Positions 5,591-10,826 of a stretch of DNA of 10,826 nucleotides are shown piece after piece. The translations under genes and the position numbers were made by a program. The DNA lies in contig QHVR01000590.1 in assembly GCA_003223595.1 (NCBI GenBank), positions 615 to 11,440 on the forward strand. The letters are read 5' to 3'. How positions within the stretch are numbered: the stretch's first letter is position 1; each line of letters starts with the position of its first letter. Source of the stretch: Acidobacteriota bacterium (lineage in GTDB: Bacteria > Acidobacteriota > Terriglobia > Terriglobales > Acidobacteriaceae). The notes below the pieces were generated by a model. It had not been told where the DNA came from. It did not search any database and saw only the letters and a program-made list of their open reading frames with translations.

Positions 5591-8500
5591 ATGGCATTGT
5601 TCGGCTTCAATAAGCAAAAGGTGTTGGCCAGTGCGGAGAAGTATGTCCAGCAGGGCAAACTGCAGAACGCCATCTCCGAGTACGAGAAAGTCCTCAAGAA
5701 TGATGCCAAGGACCTGACGGTCAACAATACCGTTGGCGATCTCTACTCGCGTCTGGGCGAGACCGACAAAGCGGTCGAGTGTTTTAAATCTGTTGGCGAT
5801 GCCTATGCCGGCCAGGGCTTCACGGTCAAGGCCATCGCCATGTACAAGAAGATTTGCAAGCTCAAGTCTTCTCTTGAGAGCCTGCTGAAGCTGGCCGAAC
5901 TCTACAGCCAGCAAGGCCTGTTCAACGACGCCCGTGCGCAGTATTTGCAGGTCGCAGAAGAATTCCTAAAGGCCAACGAACTCGACAATGCGGTGCGAAT
6001 CTTCCAGAAGATTCTGGAGATGGATCCGGAAAACAGCACCATGCGGATCCGGCTGGCCGAAGTTTACGTTCGCCTGAACAAAAAGAACGAAGCCTGGCAG
6101 ATCTTCACCGCCGCCGCCGAGACCCTGCGCGCAAAAGGCTCCCTGAACGAGGCGGATGAAGTTTTGCAGCGCATGTTGAAGCTGGATCCGAACAACAGCT
6201 ATGCGCTGCTGATGCAAGGAAAAAACCTGATCGAGTCCGGGGACGCCGCCGCCGCGATCACTACGCTGAAGAAAGTTCCCGACGTCGACTCCAATGCGGA
6301 TGCATTGCGCGACCTGCTCAAGGCCTACTTCCAGACGGGACAACTCTCCGAAGCAGGCGCCGTTGCCAGCAAGCTGCTCAACGTTCACAACGATCTGAAC
6401 GCCATTGCCAGCTTCGCCGACGCTCTGATGCAAGCTGGGCAGTACGAGAACGCGCTGCTGGTCTTTGACCAGCATGCCGACCGGCTGCTGTCGGAAAATT
6501 CCGGCAAGGTTCTGGAGAGCCTGCACGCCATCATCGGGCATGTGCGGGACAATCCCGACTCGCTGCAGAAGCTGCTGGATCTTTTCCAGAAATCCGGCGA
6601 CACCAGCCACGTCAGCGAAGTGATGGAACTGCTGGCGCATGCCAGCGTGCAGTCCGGAGATCTCCCGCGCTCCCGCGATCTTTATCAACAGCTGGCGCAG
6701 ATCGAACCGCAGAACGCTCTCCACATGCAGAATTATCAGCAGGTGGTCGGGCAGCTCGGCGGCACCTCCGGGACCAAACTGATCAGTCCCGAAGAAGCCA
6801 TCGTCCTGCTCGATGATCTGGAGACCACTGCACCCGCGCTGCACCAGCATTATTCTGACGAAGTTTCGTTGGCGGTGCGCGCCGCTTTGACCGACGCCGA
6901 GCTCTTCATCTCGTACAACATGCCGGCTAAAGCCCTCGGCCCCTTGGTTGGCGTTTTGCCGATCGCGCCCAAGGATCTGCGGGTCAACCAGCGCCTCGCA
7001 GTCCTGCACACGCGCGCGGGGCGGTTCACCGAAGCCGCGCTGTGTTGCCGCGCGTTGCAGAGCCTATATTCCGAAGCCGACTATCCGGATGAAGCTACGC
7101 GTTACGGCGAACTCGCCGACCGATACGAAGAACTCACGGCCAAGCCCGCGGAAAATGTGGCCGAGGACGACGCTCCCATTGTGATTGAAGCCCCAGCGCT
7201 GGAATCGGAAGCGGAAGAGAGCGCTGTCCCTGAATTCTCGGTGGAAGAAGCTTCGCCGGAGCCGGTGGCTGAAGTGGCAGAGGCGCCAGTTGCTTCGGTA
7301 GCAGCGCCCGCGTGGCCGAAGGCTGAAGAACCAGCCGCTGCCCCCGAATTTGCGGTGGTTGAAGAATCCACCTCCGCATCACCCGAAACGGCGGAAGTTG
7401 CCGAGGAGATCGATCTCTCCTCTGAGTGGGACGATGCCCTCACCGTCGAAGCCGAGGAGCCCGCAGACATTCCAGCCGAAGTACCGGCCCCGGTCGCACA
7501 GGTTGCAGCGCCAACCCCGGTCGCGGCGCAGCCGGGCGATGATCCGAGAGTTACCGAGAAGATCGACGAAATTCGTTTTTACCTGGCCCACGGCATGCCC
7601 GAGCAGGCCATGGCTGGGCTGGCGAAGCTGCAGACGCTCACCACGGACAAAGCGAGAGTGGACGAAGTTCGCGCCGAAGTGGAAGCCGCCGCGATGGAGG
7701 CTGCCGAGGCGCAAGCGCCGTCCGCGCCCGAACCGGCATTTGAGGAACTCACCCCGGACGATGTGCCTTCGTTTGAGGTTGTGGAAGAAACCCCGGCGGA
7801 CGTGCCTCTCGCCGCTGCTCCGGAAGCACCTGCAATCGAAGAGATCCCGGTAGTCGAGGCGGTGGCCGAACCCGAACCGGCTCCGGTTCCGGTCGCGCCG
7901 AAGCCGGCGCCCGCCCCAGTATCACAGAAGCCTGCGCCAGTAGCTCCCAAGCCAGCACCGGTGCCGGCGGCTCCAGAACCGCAGGTCGAGCCCGGCGTGC
8001 TCGAAGAATTCGTCAGCGATCTCGAGTCCTCGCTGGGAGACAGCTTCCTCCCCGGAACAGTCGCCGCACCCGTGGTACCTGTACCGCTTCCCGCGGCGCC
8101 CGCACGCGCCAGCGCGGCGGCTGCAGCCCAGGGAACGCCAGTACTGGGTAAGTTCGTGGCCGATATCGAAGCTTCTCTCGGAGAAGGCTTCCTGAAGCCT
8201 GCGCCCGTCCCGGAGACCGCTGCTGTGGCTATTGCGCCCACGCCAGTCGCGCCGCGAACGCCCGCGCCTATGGTGGCAAGTGCGGCAGCTTCCGCTTCTC
8301 CAGCCGCGCACAGCGTTGCGCCAGTACGCCCCGCGCCACATGCTGCAGCGGCTGCGGCGAAAGCGTCTCCGTTCGCCGAAGAGGCGGGCGTCGATCTCGC
8401 CGAAATGTTCGGGGAACTCAAGCAGGATCTCGAAGCCGACGTGGCCTCAGCCGACGAAGATCCTGAAACGCACTACAACCTCGGCATCGCCTTCCGCGAA

Positions 8501-8836
8501 ATGGGCTTGCTCGATGAAGCCATTGGCGAGCTGCAGAAAGCCTGCCAGTCCTTCGATCGCGGGCGTCCATTCCCGCAAATCATGCAGACCTACACCTGGC
8601 TGGCGCAGTGCTTCCTGGAAAAGGCAGTGCCCGAGGCCGCGGTGCGCTGGTACGAGCGGGCTCTGCAGGTTCCCAGCATCGACAACGAAACCCGCACAGC
8701 GCTCAATTATGAACTCGCTTCGGCCTACGAAGCTTCCGGCGACAAGGCTTCGGCCCTCAAATATTTCATGGACGTTTACGGCAGCAATATCGATTATCGC
8801 GACGTCTCCGAGCGCATCAAGGCCCTGAAGTCGTAA
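5591..8836 (+). CDS. Large TPR protein with Ala/Pro/Glu-rich linker
   Basis: The product is 1081 residues. From about residue 10 to 510 it is a helical TPR array, with units such as GKLQNAISEYEKVLKNDAKD and NELDNAVRIFQKILEMDPEN. Residues about 520-935 are a low-complexity linker rich in Ala, Pro, Glu and Val. The linker holds one helical island near 650-685 (IRFYLAHGMPEQAMAGLAKL). A motif F-V-x-D-[LI]-E-x-S-L-G-[DE]-x-F-L occurs twice, starting at residues 807 and 855, and a looser form (FGELKQDLEAD) starts at 940. A C-terminal TPR block (about 957-1081) begins DPETHYNLGIAFREMG. I see no signal peptide or membrane segment, so it is probably a cytoplasmic scaffold or adaptor; partners are unknown. 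I chose ATG 5591 because MALFGFNKQKVLASAEK looks like the natural N-terminus and a weak GGAG precedes it at 12 bases. GTG 5543 in the same frame would add 16 residues. Confidence 0.85.
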   Translation: MALFGFNKQKVLASAEKYVQQGKLQNAISEYEKVLKNDAKDLTVNNTVGDLYSRLGETDKAVECFKSVGDAYAGQGFTVKAIAMYKKICKLKSSLESLLKLAELYSQQGLFNDARAQYLQVAEEFLKANELDNAVRIFQKILEMDPENSTMRIRLAEVYVRLNKKNEAWQIFTAAAETLRAKGSLNEADEVLQRMLKLDPNNSYALLMQGKNLIESGDAAAAITTLKKVPDVDSNADALRDLLKAYFQTGQLSEAGAVASKLLNVHNDLNAIASFADALMQAGQYENALLVFDQHADRLLSENSGKVLESLHAIIGHVRDNPDSLQKLLDLFQKSGDTSHVSEVMELLAHASVQSGDLPRSRDLYQQLAQIEPQNALHMQNYQQVVGQLGGTSGTKLISPEEAIVLLDDLETTAPALHQHYSDEVSLAVRAALTDAELFISYNMPAKALGPLVGVLPIAPKDLRVNQRLAVLHTRAGRFTEAALCCRALQSLYSEADYPDEATRYGELADRYEELTAKPAENVAEDDAPIVIEAPALESEAEESAVPEFSVEEASPEPVAEVAEAPVASVAAPAWPKAEEPAAAPEFAVVEESTSASPETAEVAEEIDLSSEWDDALTVEAEEPADIPAEVPAPVAQVAAPTPVAAQPGDDPRVTEKIDEIRFYLAHGMPEQAMAGLAKLQTLTTDKARVDEVRAEVEAAAMEAAEAQAPSAPEPAFEELTPDDVPSFEVVEETPADVPLAAAPEAPAIEEIPVVEAVAEPEPAPVPVAPKPAPAPVSQKPAPVAPKPAPVPAAPEPQVEPGVLEEFVSDLESSLGDSFLPGTVAAPVVPVPLPAAPARASAAAAAQGTPVLGKFVADIEASLGEGFLKPAPVPETAAVAIAPTPVAPRTPAPMVASAAASASPAAHSVAPVRPAPHAAAAAAKASPFAEEAGVDLAEMFGELKQDLEADVASADEDPETHYNLGIAFREMGLLDEAIGELQKACQSFDRGRPFPQIMQTYTWLAQCFLEKAVPEAAVRWYERALQVPSIDNETRTALNYELASAYEASGDKASALKYFMDVYGSNIDYRDVSERIKALKS

Positions 8837-8931
8837 AATAGGCGGATGGGTTTTGCACCCCTTATCTGCTGTCCTGGTCGGAATCGGCTCCTCGCTGCCT
8901 GGTCTTTCTCTCCGCGCGGGAGCTGCCGCGA

Positions 8932-9291
8932 ATGATGGATCCCGCATTCTTCCGTGCGCCTGACGCCCCTCCTGATCCCGCTCCTCGGCCCGGTGACACG
9001 CCCGCCGGTCTTCTGGATGCGCCCGACGCGGGCAGGCACCCCACCAGGACCCAGCTATGGCTGCATCGCATTTCGGTGTTTCTCTTCGTATTGATCAGCG
9101 CGGTGGCGGGTGTGCTGCTCATCATTCTGCCGTGGACCCCGGGATGGACCGACAATTACCTGCTGATGTCGTTCCCTTCGCTCCGTAGCGTGGTGGACAA
9201 CGGTTTCGTTCGCGGCATTTGCAGCGGCCTTGGTCTGCTCGATATCTGGATTGGCTTCTGGGAGGCGCTGCACTATCACGAGCCGGGATAG
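8932..9291 (+). CDS. Small membrane protein of unknown function
   Basis: The product is 119 residues. A Pro/Asp/Ala-rich head (1-40) is followed by a clear membrane helix (about 46-67, HRISVFLFVLISAVAGVLLI). After that comes the aromatic stretch LPWTPGWTDNYLLMSFPSLR and a second hydrophobic, Gly-rich segment (about 92-111, VRGICSGLGLLDIWIGFW), ending ALHYHEPG. The pattern of Trp and Gly residues looks conserved rather than random, and codon use fits a real gene. GGGAG at 8918-8922 lies nine bases before the first of two adjacent ATGs (8932 and 8935). It follows the TPR gene by 95 bases in the same direction. I do not recognise the family and give no function. Confidence 0.75.
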   Translation: MMDPAFFRAPDAPPDPAPRPGDTPAGLLDAPDAGRHPTRTQLWLHRISVFLFVLISAVAGVLLIILPWTPGWTDNYLLMSFPSLRSVVDNGFVRGICSGLGLLDIWIGFWEALHYHEPG

Positions 9292-9326
9292 CTCTGCAGA
9301 ACTCGTGCCGGCTTCGCGACGCTGCA

Positions 9327-9411
9327 GTTTCGAGTTTCGGGTTTCCAGTTTCGAGAAACCTGTTTCCCGCGCGCTTGAGACTTGAAACTCGAAACCCGAA
9401 ACTCGAAACCT
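9327..9411. repeat. Inverted pair of heptamer tandem arrays
   Basis: The left arm (9327-9354) is four heptamers of the form GTTTCNN: GTTTCGA, GTTTCGG, GTTTCCA and GTTTCGA. The right arm (9384-9411) is four of the form GAAACYY: GAAACTC, GAAACCC, GAAACTC and GAAACCT. Bases 9327-9352 and 9384-9409 are complementary at 25 of 26 positions, so the region can form a very large hairpin around a 31-base loop. No T-run follows on either strand, so it is not a standard terminator. It ends 16 bases before the ATG of the LOG gene. Confidence 0.9.
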
Positions 9412-9427
9412 TCTGAAAGAGTCACGC

Positions 9428-10261
9428 ATGACAGATCACCTGCTCAACAGCCCTGACGGACGCATCCTGCGCATGCTGGCCGAATACCAGGAGCCGCTGG
9501 CCCGCTTCCGCCGCGAGCAGATCCAGGACACCGTCGTGTTCTTCGGCTCCGCGCGGTTTCAGGGCAGCGAAGCTGCCGCGCAGACGCTGTCCGCTCTTAA
9601 GGAAAATCACGCGTCGTCCGCGGCTGAGGAACTTCAGCAGGATATGAAGCGCGCCCAAGCCGGAGTCGACATGGCGCGCTACTACGAGGACGCCCGGAAG
9701 CTCGCCCACATGCTGACCAAGTGGTCGACGCAGATTCCCGCTCGCCGCCATCGTTTCGTGGTCACCACCGGCGGAGGCCCTGGAATCATGGAAGCCGCCA
9801 ACCTGGGCGCCTACGAGGCCGGAGGCAAGAGCATCGGCCTGAATATTCAGCTCCCGTTTGAGCAATATCCAAACCAGTACATAACTCCCGCGCTCAATTT
9901 CCAGTTTCATTACTTCTTCATGCGCAAGTTCTGGTTCGCCTATCTGGCCAAAGGGCTGGTGATTTTTCCCGGCGGGTTTGGGACCATGGACGAACTGTTC
10001 GAGATTCTCACGCTGGCCCAGACCGACAAGCTGGCCAAGAAAATCCTGGTCATCATCTATGGCAGCGAATACTGGAAGCGCGTGATCAATTTCCAGGCCT
10101 TTGTCGATGCCGGGACAGTGTCGCCGCAGGATCTGGATTTGATCAAAGTCGTCGACAATCCCGAGGAAGCATTCGAATTCCTGCGCGACGGCCTGATCAA
10201 GTATCACCTGGGAGCGGCTCCAAAGAAAAAGGTGCCGGAGATCGCCAAGACCAGACCGTGA
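9428..10261 (+). CDS. LOG-family (lysine decarboxylase-like) nucleotide phosphoribohydrolase
   Basis: The product is 277 residues. It has the LOG Rossmann fold: strand VVFFGSARF (residues 36-44), then GGGPGIMEAANLGAYEAGG (115-133), and the signature PGGFGTMDE (181-189) followed by LFEILTLAQTDK. These are the nucleotide-binding and catalytic motifs of LOG enzymes, which hydrolyse nucleoside 5'-monophosphates to base and ribose 5-phosphate. The closest activity known is cytokinin or AMP phosphoribohydrolase; the natural substrate here is unknown. An Ala/Glu-rich helical insert (about 46-100) between the first strand and the GGG motif is longer than in minimal LOG proteins of about 190 residues, which fits the larger bacterial subgroup. 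GAAAGAG lies shortly before the ATG. The stop is 11 bases before thiE. Confidence 0.92.
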   Translation: MTDHLLNSPDGRILRMLAEYQEPLARFRREQIQDTVVFFGSARFQGSEAAAQTLSALKENHASSAAEELQQDMKRAQAGVDMARYYEDARKLAHMLTKWSTQIPARRHRFVVTTGGGPGIMEAANLGAYEAGGKSIGLNIQLPFEQYPNQYITPALNFQFHYFFMRKFWFAYLAKGLVIFPGGFGTMDELFEILTLAQTDKLAKKILVIIYGSEYWKRVINFQAFVDAGTVSPQDLDLIKVVDNPEEAFEFLRDGLIKYHLGAAPKKKVPEIAKTRP

Positions 10262-10281
10262 GCTGAGAGCTGATGGCTGAA
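10261..10281 (+). repeat. Heptamer repeat over the LOG stop and thiE start
   Basis: Three period-7 units lie here: AGCTGAG, AGCTGAT and GGCTGAA. The first base is the last base of the LOG stop codon, and the thiE ATG (10273-10275) bridges units two and three. The GAGAG inside the repeat is also the only ribosome-binding candidate for thiE. Confidence 0.6.
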
Positions 10282-10826
10282 AGTTGCGTTCTCTACTACA
10301 TCACGGATCGCCATCAGTTTTCGGCAGATGAATACGAAAGTCGTAAACATCTTCTTGCGAAAATCCGTGAAGCTGCCTGCGCCGGAGTCGATTACATCCA
10401 GCTCCGCGAGAAAGATCTTCGCACGCGCGAACTGGAAATTCTCAGCCGGGATGCCGCAAAGGTGCTCGCCGGCCTGAGAACTGAAAACCCGGAACTGAGA
10501 ACAGCTCTGCTCATCAATTCTCGCAGCGACGTTGCGCTCGCCGTCGGCGCCGATGGCGTCCATCTACGCTCGGACGACATCTCTCCGAAAGAGGTCCGCG
10601 CGATCTGGAAAAGTGGATATGTAGGGACAGCCGTCCCCGGCTGTTCGTCGGCGCAAATCGCGGGCGCACGCGCCCGCGAAAGCTCACCGTCATCGCCGCT
10701 GATCGGGATCTCGTGTCACAAGCCAGAAGAGGTAAACCGGGCAGCAGAGAATGCCGCCAACTTCGCAGTCTTTGCACCGGTATTCGAGAAGCACGGCGCC
10801 ACTGCGGTTGGCCTTGATCTGCTTGG
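10273..10826 (+). CDS. thiE: Thiamine-phosphate synthase, N-terminal part (3' end outside window)
   Basis: The frame is open from ATG 10273 to the window edge (184 codons). It makes thiamine phosphate from the pyrimidine pyrophosphate and thiazole phosphate in the cytoplasm. The TIM-barrel motifs are in order: LYYITDR (strand 1), GVDYIQLREKDL (strand 2, diphosphate-binding), LLINSRSDVALAVGADGVHL (strand 3 and metal-site region), LIGISCHKPEEV, and FAVFAPVFEK. TenI-like relatives cannot be excluded from this part alone. A TGA lies three codons upstream in frame, which limits the start to this ATG. Two segments look inserted relative to a standard ThiE: RTENPELRT (residues 69-77), coded by a heptamer repeat, and a stretch around VGTAVPGCSSAQIAGARARE (from residue 117), coded by two palindromes. 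Both sit in loops, and the frame is preserved. Confidence 0.88.
   Translation, partial: MAESCVLYYITDRHQFSADEYESRKHLLAKIREAACAGVDYIQLREKDLRTRELEILSRDAAKVLAGLRTENPELRTALLINSRSDVALAVGADGVHLRSDDISPKEVRAIWKSGYVGTAVPGCSSAQIAGARARESSPSSPLIGISCHKPEEVNRAAENAANFAVFAPVFEKHGATAVGLDLL
10477..10504 (+). repeat. Heptamer repeat inside thiE
   Basis: Four period-7 units (AGAACTG, AAAACCC, GGAACTG, AGAACAG) code for RTENPELRT between helix 2 and strand 3 of ThiE. Seven is not a multiple of three, but four units make 28 bases, and the frame stays open through the array. Confidence 0.55.
10621..10679 (+). repeat. Two adjacent palindromes inside thiE
   Basis: The first is ACAGCCG-TCCC-CGGCTGT (10627-10644), a perfect 7-bp stem. 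The second is a perfect 9-bp stem TCGCGGGCG (10658-10666) / CGCCCGCGA (10671-10679) with a CACG loop. Together with the lead GTAGGGA (10621-10627) they look like a mobile palindromic repeat unit that entered the coding frame. No T-run follows, so they are not terminators. Confidence 0.65.

Noticed and set aside
5966..7009. 347-residue minus-strand open frame
   Set aside because: It lies wholly opposite the TPR repeats and has no ribosome-binding site or recognisable motif.
7579..8421. 280-residue minus-strand open frame rich in Ala, Gly, Ser and Thr
   Set aside because: It is the reverse complement of the Ala/Pro/Glu-rich linker of the TPR gene; such GC-rich linkers leave all frames open.
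8848..8866. Possible terminator after the TPR gene (GGGT...ACCC)
   Set aside because: The stem is only four pairs and no T-run follows.
9327..9411. CRISPR array or rho-independent terminator
   Set aside because: Units are 7 bp without spacers, and no T-run follows the hairpin on either strand.
9300..9420. Peptide-coding frames through the heptamer array
   Set aside because: Period-7 repeats give pseudo-repetitive peptides in several frames; none has a ribosome-binding site or domain.
9422..10207. 261-residue minus-strand open frame
   Set aside because: It is antisense to the LOG gene, whose catalytic motifs are clear on the plus strand.

Overview
The window reads as chromosomal DNA from an Acidobacteriota member (Terriglobia-like soil bacterium). 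This is an inference from gene content. It holds a BlaR1-type sensor fused to a TIGR03435 'soil-associated' domain, a PadR regulator translationally coupled to an orphan membrane protein, a long Ala/Pro/Glu-rich TPR protein, and heptamer intergenic repeats of a kind I associate with that phylum. The DNA is GC-rich. I see no tRNA, rRNA, CRISPR array, insertion sequence or phage gene.

Layout. The left part (1-3427) is on the minus strand. It contains the N-terminal part of a PepSY-associated membrane protein (cut by the window edge), an AhpD-like peroxidase-related protein whose second active-site cysteine codon is an in-frame TGA, a strong rho-independent terminator, and a blaI-blaR1 pair with 4-base ATGA overlap. 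A short divergent control region (about 3451-3552) holds a BlaI-type operator and promoter facing left and a consensus-like promoter facing right. The right part (3553-10826) is on the plus strand: padR, an orphan multi-pass membrane protein (ATGA overlap with padR), a TlpA/ResA-like thioredoxin, a 1081-residue TPR protein, a small membrane protein, a LOG-family protein and the first 184 codons of thiamine-phosphate synthase.

How the genes work together. blaI-blaR1 should be a self-regulated repressor/protease pair, but the sensor domain is not a beta-lactam receptor. padR, the membrane protein and tlpA look like one operon. The AhpD-like gene and the PepSY gene are in the same direction 32 bases apart and may be co-transcribed. 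The TPR gene, the small membrane gene, the LOG gene and thiE are co-directional, but the spacers and repeats between them make one operon uncertain.

Most interesting observations. (1) The AhpD-like gene is a strong candidate selenoprotein: the TGA sits exactly at the second Cys of the E-x11-C-x2-C-x3-H signature, the frame continues with a full-length conserved C-terminus, and a hairpin with the geometry of a bacterial SECIS follows. (2) Three period-7 repeat arrays lie within 1.2 kb (9327-9411, 10261-10281, 10477-10504). Two of them overlap the thiE start or coding frame. (3) A tandem pair of perfect GC-rich hairpins is embedded in frame inside thiE.
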